From assembly GCF_001578185.1 (NCBI RefSeq), contig NZ_CP011008.1:2942001-3006000 (forward strand): DNA of 64,000 nt, written 5' to 3'. Shown here piece by piece: positions 36,450-45,618 of this stretch. This DNA comes from Peribacillus simplex (GTDB lineage: Bacteria; Bacillota; Bacilli; Bacillales; DSM-1321). Within the stretch, counting starts at the first letter, position 1, and every line of letters starts with the position of its first letter. The notes beneath the pieces were generated by a model that made no database searches, was not told the origin of the DNA, and saw nothing but the letters and a program-made list of their open reading frames with translations. Made by a program: the position numbers and the translations under genes.

Positions 36450-37096
36450 TTTAATACCTCCCTGCTAGTTTGATACTATCTATTTACCACTTTAAAGTTT
36501 AATGAAACAATTAAGCGTCTTCGCCGTATCGTTAATTTTAACGATTCTTTGATAGTCCAACTTCTTCAGTGGAAGCAATTAGGCTTTTATTGAACGTACG
36601 TAATCTCAAAATTAATAATCTGACATCAATTATTACTGAAGCTGTAGGAACTAGATTAGTAATTGGAATTAAATAAGAACGAAACCCAACTACTCTGCTC
36701 TTGTAAAATAAATTGGGTTTAATTTGGGTAATTATATAAAACTATACATTAAAGACGATTATTTCCTGGGGAAACAAAACCCGAAATTATCTATTAAAAA
36801 TATTAATTTTTTATGTATTCACTCCATACATTCCATAGTTAATCGCACCATACTTTCTTACGAACGCCATATTGAGGAATTCCGCACGAAGGATACTGCC
36901 ATCTATAAAGTATAAAAACTTTTATCAATCTGGAAATGAGGGGCCCTATTTTTTTCAAAACTGAAAAATTACTAACTACAGGAATGCTAAACTGACCAGC
37001 TTTCCATATATGAAAAAAGAACCTCTAGTAATATACTAAAGATTCGGGATTAATAAATGTTTTGTAATTTTAATATGTTAAATGAAAGCAATTAAA
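36450..37096. other. Intergenic stretch with a hairpin, no gene
   Basis: About 650 AT-rich bases. A hairpin with AAACCCAA / TTGGGTTT arms lies at about 36682-36720 on the plus strand. Just before it a short open end (30 codons to a TAA near 36675) could be the tail of a lost gene. A 63-codon frame at 36724 has no ribosome site and is not credible. Confidence 0.45.
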
Positions 37097-37279
37097 TTAA
37101 TAGATTTCCATAATACGAGATAAACGAATAGAGAAAATCTTTTGATTTTCATCTTTTAAGGAAAGAGTTTGTTCATTAAGGTTAAGTTTATGCAATTGAC
37201 CCTTGCATGTTTTTAATACTCCTTCTTTATAATAAATGATGGTCGTTATGCCCTTTTTTTTCAACGATTTCAAGATCAT
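37097..37279 (-). CDS. Small basic protein of unknown function
   Basis: 60 residues from the ATG at 37277-37279, chosen because AAGGGAGATAATCAG precedes it; an in-frame start 27 bases upstream lacks a site. The sequence ILKSLKKKGITTIIYYKEGVLKTCKGQLHKLNL continues into SIRLSRIMEIY. Alternating strands with Gly/Lys turns suggest an SH3-like or YolD-like barrel, but no family is certain. A near-consensus cre sequence lies about 105 bases upstream. Confidence 0.6.
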   Translation of the reverse strand: MILKSLKKKGITTIIYYKEGVLKTCKGQLHKLNLNEQTLSLKDENQKIFSIRLSRIMEIY

Positions 37280-37382
37280 CTGATTATCTCCCTTCTGTCT
37301 ATTCAATCATTTATTTAAAATTGTATGATAATTGGTGCAAAACTATGAAACAATTAGGATATGTATATTATACAACGAAAAT

Positions 37383-37396
37383 CGTAAGCGTTTTCA
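37383..37396 (-). promoter_or_regulatory. Near-consensus cre site
   Basis: Minus strand TGAAAACGCTTACG matches TGWAANCGNTNWCA at 13 of 14 positions (last base differs). It lies upstream of the small minus-strand gene at 37279. Chance occurrence is possible. Confidence 0.35.
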
Positions 37397-37729
37397 TTAT
37401 TGTTGTGAACAATTTGTGAAGGTTTGAACATTGGAATATTTTGGGGAAATTAGAGCAGGCTAGGAAATGGTAAAAATCCATGAAAAAAATGAATTTAAAG
37501 TGAATCGGCATTAAATTCTCGTCTGAGTTGGATAAAATTTCAATTTATAATCATAGGTGGATATGTATGAGTTGCAATTATTTTTTCGAGAACAGCAACT
37601 GGCTTTTGACAAGGGTGAAAAATCGCTTTTCCACTAACCATAGGTGCTCCATAAGAAGCCTTATCATAATAAAAATTAAATGTTCTTTTTGTCCCTTTAG
37701 TATAGGAAATAAAATATTCTCCTATTCAA
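37397..37729. other. Intergenic, nothing recognised
   Basis: AT-rich sequence between the cre-like site and the flotillin terminator. The open frame at 37528 runs antisense into the flotillin remnant and lacks translation signals. Confidence 0.4.
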
Positions 37730-37764
37730 AAAAAGGTAAGAGCATATTTGTGCCCTTACCTTTC
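37730..37764 (-). terminator. Terminator of the flotillin remnant
   Basis: AAAGGTAAG (37732-37740) and CTTACCTTT (37755-37763) form a 9-bp stem extended by GC pairs. It sits just after the floT-like stop on the minus strand. Confidence 0.8.
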
Positions 37765-37782
37765 TTCATTTATTCTTCACCG

Positions 37783-38286
37783 TTACTCTTCCTTGCTTGC
37801 TGCCATATTCATGCTCGCTTCGACATTCTCCTGGCTGATGGTGGTGAATGGTAAATTTCGTTTTCCTGAGAAATTCTCAAGCAAGTCTTTGACATCAATT
37901 CCCGAAGATGCCTTTAATGACTCTTGCAATGTTGCCATTAAATCCGTTGCATATCCTGTCACTTTATTAGCCCCGCCATTCGCACCGCTTCCGCCTGTGT
38001 CCACTACAGTGATTTTGTCTATATTACTAAGCGGGCTAGCAACTTGTTTTGCATATTCAGGCAGCATTTTCAAAATCATGTCCATTACGGCGGCTTGCCC
38101 GAACTGTTCAAAAGCTTCAGCTATTTTCTGCTTGGCTTCTGCTTCTGCTACCCCTTTTAACCTGATGATTTCCGCTTCTGTCGTACCTTGTGCCCTTTGG
38201 GCGTCCGCTTTAGCAAGACCGTCCATTCGAACACGTTCCCCTTCCGCTTTTGTAAAATTTCTTTGCCCGGTCCAAGTAATCCACAT
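37783..38286 (-). pseudogene. floT: Flotillin FloT C-terminal fragment
   Basis: About 160 residues match the C-terminal third of Bacillus FloT/YuaG: the Ala/Glu-rich coiled repeats (AEGERVRMDGLAKADAQRA, AEIIRLKGVAEAEAKQKI), then FEQFGQAAVMDMILKMLPEYA, ASPLSNIDKITVVDTGG and SSGIDVKDLLENFSGK. Full FloT is about 510 residues. The N-terminal membrane hairpin and SPFH domain are absent, and the NfeD-like partner gene usually upstream is not here. A fortuitous ATG at 38284-38286 precedes unrelated residues. The fragment cannot form membrane flotillin assemblies; an intact copy probably lies elsewhere. Confidence 0.85.
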
Positions 38287-38482
38287 GAATTTCGAGGTGA
38301 ACTAATCTTCCCATGTTTACCTCCTAGTTTTGATCAAAACTTTTCCTCTTACCGTAAGTTGATACTTATGTAGCTACATGCCTACGGTGCTTTATTTATA
38401 TTTTAAAGTCTAAGATGAAGCAGGCTTTTCAATTTGAGTTAAGTCACCTCTTTATTATAGGACAGTTGCGGGAATATCTGAC
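38287..38482. other. Short intergenic, breakpoint of flotillin truncation
   Basis: No homology to flotillin continues past about 38270. The sequence shows a TTTACCTCC word (minus-strand AGGAGGTAAA) near 38317 that may be the original ribosome site of the lost gene start. Confidence 0.35.
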
Positions 38483-38520
38483 AAAAAAGGCAGCTCCCTG
38501 GTGGGGGATAGCTACCTTCG
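38483..38520 (-). terminator. Terminator of the royal-jelly-family gene
   Basis: Minus strand AGGTAGCT-A-TCCC pairs with GGGA-GCTGCCT and is followed by TTTTTTGTC, 11 bases after the stop. Confidence 0.8.
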
Positions 38521-38530
38521 TTTACGATTA

Positions 38531-39628
38531 CTATGAAAAGGTAGGAGCGGGGAATTCATCAATTCTCATACGAAGTAAACTATATGGTTTTTCCCGGAGG
38601 TCTCTTCCATAATGAAATCTCGCCTGCCGATGTAATTGATTCACAATGACATATAAGTATTGATCGGGGCCAATCGAAAAAGTATCCGGCCATAAAATTC
38701 TCGGGTCATGTGCGATGGTTTCCATTGCGCCATTCGGCAATATCTTCCGGATACTATTGTTTTCATAGTCTCCCGCATAAACGATTCCTTTTGCGCTGGT
38801 GATCATTCCATCAGACGCACCTTTTTCCCCAAAATACTGCACATATTGGGATAAATTCAGGTCCTGTATCCTTCTGTCTCTTAGGGATTCTGTTGAGATC
38901 GAGAACAGCTGACGGCTGGTAAGCGGAGCATAAAATAAAACCTTTCCATCAGGAGAAATCGCTAAACTATCGGAAGCCAATCTAAATGGGAAAGACGAGC
39001 CGTCCGGGTTTCGATTCATCAAAATTTCACCTTCTACTTTCGGTAAAAAATAGGGATCAGGTGAAGTTGATATTGCCCCATTTAAGCGTCTAAACGCGTT
39101 CCCATTTTCTAAATCTACGACAATAATAGCCCCTGGCCCTCTGGAAGAAGAATCCGTTATATATGCATAGCCTGCTCTTCCAACCCGAAAATCCAAACGG
39201 ACATCATTCAGATAAGTTGTTGGCAAGACAACATCTTCTGTAAAGGTATATACTCTCCTTATTGTATTCGTGCTTAAATCAACAGCAACTAATTTTGCTC
39301 CCCCTTGAATAGGTTCAGAAAAATTTGGTGCCCCTGTATCTAGTACCCAAAGTGTTCCTCTTCCATCAGCAACGATACTTTGGACACTGACGAAAGACAT
39401 CGTAATATTCCCAGTATTAACTAAATTGGTTTCTACACTGGGATAAGGCTGCAATTCACCCTCAACAATTTCTGCCACAGTAAATTGAACGTCGTCTCCC
39501 CATTTCGGAAAGCATACAAAAATACGACCGGTTTCGGAAACGCTGACACCTGTAGGCATAGCCCCATAAAAAGCATGCACCAGTTCAAACTGCCCAAAAT
39601 ATTTTTCCATAGGTAACATAGGTTGCAT
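38531..39628 (-). CDS. Major royal jelly/yellow-family protein
   Basis: 365 residues, a six-bladed propeller typical of the MRJP/yellow family. It has TGVSVSETGRIFVCFPKWGD, VQSIVADGRGTLWVLDTG, AYITDSSSRGPGAIIVVDLENG, LASDSLAISPDGKVLFYAPL and SDGMITSAKGIVYAGDYENN. No signal peptide is visible, so it is probably cytosolic. Bacterial members are uncharacterised; related propellers are lactonases or sugar-acid binders. It ends in a strong terminator and has no operon partners. The ATG at 39626-39628 is followed by a second ATG three codons on; TGAGGAGGATATC lies upstream. Confidence 0.85.
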   Translation of the reverse strand: MQPMLPMEKYFGQFELVHAFYGAMPTGVSVSETGRIFVCFPKWGDDVQFTVAEIVEGELQPYPSVETNLVNTGNITMSFVSVQSIVADGRGTLWVLDTGAPNFSEPIQGGAKLVAVDLSTNTIRRVYTFTEDVVLPTTYLNDVRLDFRVGRAGYAYITDSSSRGPGAIIVVDLENGNAFRRLNGAISTSPDPYFLPKVEGEILMNRNPDGSSFPFRLASDSLAISPDGKVLFYAPLTSRQLFSISTESLRDRRIQDLNLSQYVQYFGEKGASDGMITSAKGIVYAGDYENNSIRKILPNGAMETIAHDPRILWPDTFSIGPDQYLYVIVNQLHRQARFHYGRDLREKPYSLLRMRIDEFPAPTFS

Positions 39629-40038
39629 GATATCCTCCTCATCAAATCCGAACGGATATCACCTATATATGATGAAAATTTTTTGTAGTGCCTGGTTCTT
39701 GATAAATTTTTAAATCGTGATGGATGCTGTGGGTTTATTAGTGCAGGAGAAACATGGGAGTTTCGATAAAGTGATTCAAGCTTCCACTGGCTCTTCAAAG
39801 ACGGGGAATGAGAGCGTCTGAATTTACGTTTGCAGTCAATTTTAGAACTAACATAAAAACTATTTTGATTTGCTCCCGTCCAGCAGCCTGGTTAGAAAAT
39901 AAATCTGTCTCCTGCCATAAGAAAAGGCAGCTTCAGCAACCTGCCTTATTGTAGAGTTGACACAAACTGTGAAGTTAAAAGGAAGTGCGAAAAAAACTTA
40001 AGTAAAGGGAGTAGTGAGCCGGCTACTCCCTAAGAACA
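39629..40038. other. Intergenic with an orphan terminator
   Basis: A stem AAGGCAG (39924-39930) / CTGCCTT (39941-39947) followed by TTTTC on the minus strand is a likely terminator whose gene is no longer recognisable. The rest shows no supported frame. Confidence 0.5.
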
Positions 40039-40422
40039 TTAACCATTACAAATCATAAGTACATTACCATCTGGGTCTTGAAAGTTAAAATAAGCAAAAC
40101 TTCCAATACGCTCTATTTCTTTAACAATGGCTATGTTATTACTCTTGATAAATTGGTAAGCTTCGTCTATATCTTTTGCGTAGAAATTAAATAAGACATT
40201 ATTGGATGGCTTAAATATGAAATTAGGATCAAACGTATGGTCATCTAAAGTTAATCCAGTTTCACTTGTTACAGGAATATTGTAAACAGGTGATTCTACA
40301 GAGTCATTATTTCGTGAGATGCCAAGGAGATTGCAATACCATTCAACTGATTTCTTTAAATCATTAACATGAATAAAAACATTGTTTATTTTACTATTGA
40401 TAGGAGAACTGGCTATTTTCAT
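40039..40422 (-). CDS. VOC-fold (glyoxalase/bleomycin-resistance-like) protein
   Basis: 127 residues with the paired beta-alpha-beta-beta-beta units of the vicinal oxygen chelate fold. N-terminal NNVFIHVNDLKKSVEWYCNLLGI and C-terminal VLFNFYAKDIDEAYQFIKSNNI with FAYFNFQDPDGNVLMI are typical. The likely metal ligands (first-strand His and a C-terminal acidic residue) are partly conserved. Members include metal-dependent dioxygenases, isomerases and drug-binding proteins; the substrate is unknown. The ATG follows AAAGGTGGAAAACA. It is a single gene. Confidence 0.85.
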   Translation of the reverse strand: MKIASSPINSKINNVFIHVNDLKKSVEWYCNLLGISRNNDSVESPVYNIPVTSETGLTLDDHTFDPNFIFKPSNNVLFNFYAKDIDEAYQFIKSNNIAIVKEIERIGSFAYFNFQDPDGNVLMICNG

Positions 40423-40429
40423 TGTTTTC

Positions 40430-40596
40430 CACCTTTCATTGAACCTTACCTAAAGAAATTCAACAAGTTTCAAAAACTCCCTTTAGAAGTTCATCATAAT
40501 CCGAAAACACTGTGCTTGTAGAACTATCCTCGTATTATTAAGGTCAGCCAGTTATTTCTGGTTGAACAATTTTTTATATTTAGGAGGAGATAATAA
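40430..40596 (+). other. 5' noncoding region of the IS110-type element
   Basis: Precedes the transposase ATG at 40597, with TAGGAGGAG as ribosome site. IS110 elements carry a structured noncoding segment next to the transposase gene. Here only a TCATAAT-CCGAAAACACT word is shared with the foreign block inside the gene at 40709-40884. Confidence 0.45.
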
Positions 40597-41995
40597 ATGA
40601 ATCCAGTTGTTGGTCTGGATGTAGCGAAAGAAGAAAGTCAGGTTCAAGCATTCTTGGAGAAGAAGAAGCCTTATCAAGGCAGTTTTAAAGTTACGCAGAA
40701 TATTGCCGGTACCCCTTAATCCTTCTAGTAGTATCATAGCTTCGCTTGTTATACGAGATCATTGTCCCAACCAGCCTAATCATGTTTCTACAAGTAGGGA
40801 GCGAACTGTTTAGTTGACGGGGTCCAAGCCCCGCGGGCAGGAACGTTCTACCCCGGCTACCGTAATCATATCCCGAAAACACTCTTTCACTTTCTGAGGG
40901 AAATAGAAAGTATAGCGGAGATCAAACCTCCGATTGTATTGGAATCTACGGGGCATTACCATACGCCCATTGTACAGTATTTTGAGGAGAGAGGTTACTT
41001 ATTAATTATCGTTAACCCAACTCATTTCTTATCGTGCGAAGAGCTCAAGTTTACGCAAAGTAAAGACAGATATAATCGATGCACGTCACCTCTGCGAGCT
41101 GTACTATAAAGAGGATTTAGAGCCTTATAAAAAACGAGGGATACAACTCTTAAATCTTCGTAATCTTTCAAGACAACACGCAAATATAACAGGGATCTAT
41201 GTACAAACAAAACTACAGTTTCAGGCTGTTCTTGATCAAGTATTTCCTGAATATAGAGGGGTTTTTGGAGATTTGTATTCGGTTGTTTCTTTGCTTACTC
41301 TATTAGAATTCCCTACTTCTGAAGACATATCAGCAGTCGATGAAGAAACTGTAGCAAATAGGATTAATGAACTTTGTCCAAGTCGTTCTAGAAAGTGGGC
41401 GAATACACAGGCAGAGAAACTTATGGCTGCCTCAGCTCGAAATCCTTTTCAGAGAACTTTATATCAGAGTCACATTTTAAGCCTAGAGATGTATATATAA
41501 ATGCTTCTAGAATACCAAAAGCACCTATCCAGGTTTGAAGACGAGATAGATGCTTTGGCAAAAGAAATTGAAGAATATAAGATTATCCAATCCATCCCTG
41601 GAATCGGTGAAAAAATCGCTGCAACGATTATTTCTGAAATTGGAGAGATTGATCGGTTTAATCACCCTAAAAAACTGGTGGCATTTGCCGGAATCGATCC
41701 AAGTATCTTTGAATCAGGTAAATTTAAAGGCACAGTAAATCGGATTACCAAAAGAGGTTCTGGTAGACTACGACATGCCTTATATATGGCCGCTCGTTGT
41801 GCCATCCGTGATTGTCGCAAAAAGAAAACGACAGATGAAATCATCCCTCAGAACAAAAGATTACGAGAGTTCTATGATAAGAAACGTGAAGAAGGAAAGC
41901 CCTTTAAAGTGGCTGTGATAGCATGTGCCAATAAGCTTCTACAATGGATTTATGCACTATTACAAAACAACTCGACTTTCCAAGATCTAACCTAG
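40597..41995 (+). pseudogene. Broken IS110-family transposase
   Basis: N-terminus MNPVVGLDVAKEESQVQAF carries the RuvC-like DEDD start. After about 36 codons a 176-base block interrupts the gene. The frame then resumes with HFLREIESIAEI, PPIVLESTGHYH and, after an extra base near 41020, KTDIIDARHLCELYYKE. An in-frame TAA at 41498-41500 splits the last domain, which continues from 41501 as IIQSIPGIGEKIAATIISEIG and KKLVAFAGIDP with RHALYMAARCA (transposase_20 domain). At least three lesions make it inactive. Confidence 0.88.
40709..40884. other. Structured noncoding block inserted in the IS110 gene
   Basis: 176 bases, more GC-rich than its surroundings. Candidate hairpins include GGGG-tccaag-CCCC and GGGCAGGAACGTTC-taCCCC. 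It ends with TCATATCCCGAAAACACT, nearly the same as the word upstream of this transposase. It resembles the noncoding (bridge-RNA) region of an IS110 element misplaced into the coding sequence. No protein coding sense is visible on either strand. Confidence 0.5.
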
Positions 41996-42141
41996 TTTAA
42001 AAGTATAACTAAATAGCACAAAACTTTCCAAATACAGTTCATTGGAAGGTTATTTAACATGCACAAATTTAGTATAGCATGAAATATTTTAAGTTTTCAT
42101 TGAAAAATGTTGACTAACTATTAGCTGGTTTAGTGCCATAA

Positions 42142-44017
42142 ATCGAGTAGGAGGAGGCGCCTAGCCTCCGACCTCTCACACCACCGTACGTACCGTTCGG
42201 TATACGGCGGTTCAGTTTAAGTCTGACGTAGTTTTGTATATCGTTCATATAGATTTACTAACCCATGATGGAGCCAATAAACATTATTAAGGGTTTTGTC
42301 TAGAATAGGACTATGCGCTATGCGCCAATAACCCTTTCTGCTATTTCCCCATTCATATGCTTTTCCAAATGGGACGCCTAATCCTTTGAGTTTCCTCACC
42401 CTCGTTCTTGGCAATTTCCATTGCTTCCATAGGCACATCCTGAGTCTTCTTCGAATCCATGAATCTAAATTCTTCAATACGTTCGGAGTATCAATGAGGG
42501 CGAAATACCCCATCCAACCTCTAAGGTATTGCTTTAACTTATTTATTCGGAGTTCCATGGGTATCGGTAATTTTCTCGAGGTCATTTCCCTGATTCGTTT
42601 CTTTACCCTCTTCATCGTTTGTTTAGCCAGTAGAACCTTCGGGTTCTTCTTTGACTTCGTGAAACTAAAACCGAGAAACGTTCTGTTCCAAGGGCGATCA
42701 TACTTCGACTTCTCGTAGTTGACCTTTAGCTTCAGTTTATTTTCAATGAATCTTGAGATATTTCCCATTGCACGTTTGGCGGCTTTTCGTGTCTTCACAA
42801 AGATAGTACTGTCATCCGCATACCTTACGAATCGAAGATTGCGTTTCTCTAGTTCTTTATCTAAATCGTCTAACATGATATTAGATAATAAAGGACTTAA
42901 CGGACCTCCTTGCGGAGTTCCCTCCTCACTTTTATGAAAAAGTCCGCCTATCATAATGCCTGCTTGAAGGAAATTACGAATCAGTTTGAGAACTCGTTTA
43001 TCTTCAATTTTCCGCTCTAACATTCCCATGAGCTTGTCCTGATTCACTTTATCGAAGAACTTCTCCAAATCCATATCCACTACCCATGTATAACCTTCGG
43101 TTATATAGGACTTTGCCTTTCGAACCGCCTGGTGCCCTTGTTTGTTAGGGCGAAATCCATAGCTATTCTCCGAAAAGGTTGAGTCATATATCTTGGTCAA
43201 TATTTGGGCAATGGCTTGTTGAATGAAACGGTCTAGAACGGTTGGAATACCCAAAAGCCGAACTCCGCCGTTTGGTTTCGGGATTTCGATACGACGGACG
43301 GGCTGCGGTTGATAGGTACCCTGTAAAAGGGCTGTTTTCATGTTGTACCATTCGGTTGCGAGGTGCGGTCTCAGGTTTTGAACGCGCATTCCATCTACAC
43401 CATGGCTTCCCTTATTTCTTTCTATACGCTTCAATGCCTATATTAAGTTTTCCCTCTCTAATATCTGTTCCATTAACATCGTTGATATCCTTTCTACGTG
43501 GATAAATGGTCTATTTGTGCCTTTATCTGCTCCACCCTTTTGAGGTTCCCCATGTATTCACCACTTCTTCCTTCAAATAAGTTCCATTAGGAATTGTTTG
43601 CTTCTTCGCAGATAACGAACGCCTAGTATTCATCCTCCTTAATCTGTTCGGTCCTTCCTTATCTTCTCGAGTAGACAAGTACTATGACCTCTGCTGACTT
43701 CTGATGATTCAGCTGTCCATCACTGGACAGGTTACCAAGTGTACTTGGCTGTCATCAGACCTCCCCAATCTTTCCCTCCATCTATCTGCTTCATTTACTC
43801 TGTACCACCTTCGGCAGTAAGGACTTTGTTTTGTTTCGCAAACTCATCCAATGATACCTAGCCTTATATGAAGTTCGTGTTCCTCAGACCGGAGGTTTGC
43901 CACTTGCTTCCTTCAGATTCCACGTCACCGTGGACACCCTTGCATTAAGCTAACCACTACTACTGCCTTCATGGTTCGGGACTTTCACCCTATAGATTGC
44001 ACCCATGCCGGGCGCAC
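42142..44017 (-). mobile_element. Group II intron, class C-like
   Basis: 1876 bases on the minus strand. The 5' end is GTGCGCCCGG at 44017, the usual GUGYG start. The 3' part carries domain V-like pairing around the ACGGTACGTACGGTGG word and ends CTACTCGAT at 42142 (domain VI and AY end). A maturase frame lies inside. The 5' exon ends in a terminator hairpin plus TTTTTC immediately before the intron, the insertion context known for class C introns. The 3' exon begins TTATGGCACT. Exact ends are inferred from motif positions. Confidence 0.85.
42217..43479 (-). pseudogene. Intron reverse transcriptase/maturase with early stop
   Basis: The reverse transcriptase has GVRLLGIPTVLDRFIQQAI, GFRPNKQGHQAV, DMDLEKFFDKVN, EGTPQGGPLSPLLSNIML and the catalytic RYADD, then the maturase domain (RTFLGFSF, LKQYLRGWMGYFALI, RRRLRMCLWKQW). 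There is no endonuclease domain, as in class C introns. The natural ATG (43477-43479, after AAAGGATATCAACG) is followed by MLMEQILERENLI and then TAG at 43438-43440, where relatives read Gln. Only re-initiation, for example at TTG 43432-43434, could make the 405-residue remainder. Confidence 0.8.
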
Positions 44018-44042
44018 GAAAAAGGTTGCCGCAGCAACCCTT
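44018..44042 (-). terminator. Terminator of the lipoprotein gene, abutting the intron
   Basis: Minus strand GGTTGC and GCAACC form a 6-bp stem with a short loop, followed by TTTTTC and then the intron 5' end. It lies 37 bases after the stop of the gene at 44080. Confidence 0.85.
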
Positions 44043-44079
44043 TGTTAAACTATCGACCTTTTAGTTGAAGAATGGTTAA

Positions 44080-44586
44080 TTAAAACTTAATGTTCAATAA
44101 TTCTTTCATTTCAAGAAGAACATCAGAATGTTTTTCTTTTGATAGATACATCATTTTCTGTCCTGCTCCATTTGCTTCTTGCTTCTTTCCGTTCGGTTCT
44201 TGAAACATAATCCTTCCATCACTAAAAAAATTCATAGTGTATACTTTGTTATCCATGGTTTCTTTATCGGATAATATAAAAAAGTAATTCCCTTTTTTAT
44301 TTAATTCTTTACTCTTCTCCAATAGCTCCTTATTAGGAGGTTGCACAACTTCCATTTTGTTCACTTTTTCTATAAAAGCTTGTATTTCATTAATATCTGT
44401 AATGACCTTTGAAGTTGACTCGGAAGATACACCGTCCTCATCAACACCTTGCACTAATAAAGTTGTATATTCATCTATATTAGGTATTTCTAAAATTTCA
44501 CTTTTCGTTTTTGTAGTATCTAAACTACAAGCATTTAAGAATACTATCATTAAAGTGCAAAAAGAAAACATCTTGAAAAATCTCAA
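44080..44586 (-). CDS. Small lipoprotein of unknown function
   Basis: 168 residues. TTG at 44584-44586 is used because GGAGGGATGAAAT precedes it with good spacing. The signal peptide ends in a lipobox (VFLNACSL), so the protein should be anchored on the outer face of the membrane. The mature part is Lys/Glu-rich with DEYTTLLVQGVDEDG, an IQAFIEKVNKMEVV helix and YTMNFFSDGRIMFQEPNGK. I recognise no named family. Its terminator was the landing site of the group II intron. Confidence 0.75.
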   Translation of the reverse strand: MRFFKMFSFCTLMIVFLNACSLDTTKTKSEILEIPNIDEYTTLLVQGVDEDGVSSESTSKVITDINEIQAFIEKVNKMEVVQPPNKELLEKSKELNKKGNYFFILSDKETMDNKVYTMNFFSDGRIMFQEPNGKKQEANGAGQKMMYLSKEKHSDVLLEMKELLNIKF

Positions 44587-44684
44587 ATTTCATCCCTCCA
44601 TTTCTTCCTTCTACATTATATGAAAATTGGAAAATTATCCATGATTATTAAACTATCCTGCCCCGATAGTTTAAGTACTATCAT

Positions 44685-45303
44685 TCACAATCTCAATAGA
44701 GTAGAACCTATTAATTGACCACTAAGTAAATCATATTCCAATTGGATTTTCACGCCTGCCGTATTACTACTCCCACCAGAACCTCGATAGTCAGTGGCGA
44801 AATGATCAGGCAGTTGAAAAACTGTCGCATCTAAAATACGGATACGATTGAAAGTAGAGATCATGTGTGCAGAAAGCGATTGATTTGAACAGAGTTTTTG
44901 TGTGAGAAGAGAAGTAAAGACTTCTCGAAGAAATGTGACAGCTGCTGGATTAAAGCGTTGATTCAGCCCTTCTGGGCTTATTAATACACCCGTCGAAGCC
45001 TCTAAACGACTACATAATTGCGTAAGTGATGTACTAGCGACTTCTTGGCTGAGCCAAACGCAAAGGGCGATAAGTCCATTTGCTTGATACTTACTAGATC
45101 GTTGTACAAAGCCCACCTGTTTGGCAGTTTCTTGTATGACAATTGGAGATAGAAAACGTTGTAATTCTTGTGCAAAAAGTGTCAGTTCACTGGAGATAAT
45201 AGGATTCATAAAAAAACACCATCCTTTCTCGTAAACTTCTTACAATAAGAATAGCGTTATTTCATTCTTGAAGGTATTGTTTAAACTTAGCTTGATGGCG
45301 ATG
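44685..45303 (-). mobile_element. Truncated IS231-like copy (left end and 5' half)
   Basis: The left inverted repeat CATCGCCATCAAGCTAAG (minus strand) lies at 45286-45303, outside a GGGTACCACCA-type word. The transposase starts at 45207-45209 and runs 174 residues. It covers the N-terminus and first catalytic Asp region (RIRILDATVFQLPDHFA, GSGGSSNTAGVKIQLEYDLLSG), then leaves the family sequence after about codon 166. It is a different variant from the copy at 49170 and lacks its right end. Confidence 0.85.
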
Positions 45304-45314
45304 GGGTACCACCA

Positions 45315-45423
45315 CATGCCCATCAAGGTAAGATATCATAATACCCCTAGAACGAAAATTTTGTGCATCTTACTCATTTTTATCGTTTTGGGGTAACTCG
45401 TTATTGTTAGCTTGATGGCGATG
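45315..45423. mobile_element. 109-bp mini-cassette with IS231-like ends
   Basis: The left end CATGCCCATCAAGGTAAG (45315-45332) faces a right end GTTAGCTTGATGGCGATG (45406-45423), inverted repeats of the IS231-like family. Only 73 AT-rich bases with no coding sense lie between. It is preceded by GGGTACCACCA and followed by GGGTAGAGTCA, 11-base words that partly agree. This is the organisation of a non-autonomous MITE/MIC mobilised in trans. Confidence 0.55.
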
Positions 45424-45618
45424 GGGTAGAGTCAGGAAAATCGGATTTACAACGCTAAGGAAGTTTTCCCCCAATAAAAAAACGATTTCTAGTTTAAGGA
45501 ATCGACTTTTTTTATTTTCTTATTTCACTAACGCACCCGTTACTTTAAGTACATCTCTTCACAATCTTTTAACTAAATCGACGGTTCTTATTAATAGTTC
45601 CTAGGAGGGGTACCACCA
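45424..45618. other. Spacer between IS231-like ends
   Basis: AT-rich; holds a hairpin-like CGATTTCT / AAGGAATCG pairing followed by a long T run near 45490-45520 (terminator-like) and ends with the GGGTACCACCA word at 45608-45618. No gene. Confidence 0.4.

Noticed and set aside
36724-36915. 63-residue plus-strand frame
   Set aside because: No ribosome site, directly after a hairpin, and no recognisable protein features.
37528-38305. Two long plus-strand frames opposite the flotillin remnant
   Set aside because: They are antisense shadows of the coiled C-terminal region, without translation signals.
40691-40882. 63-residue minus-strand frame (MFSGYDYGSRGRTF...)
   Set aside because: It is the antisense of the structured noncoding block in the IS110 gene. 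There is no ribosome site and the composition follows the hairpins. Similar frames are commonly mis-annotated.
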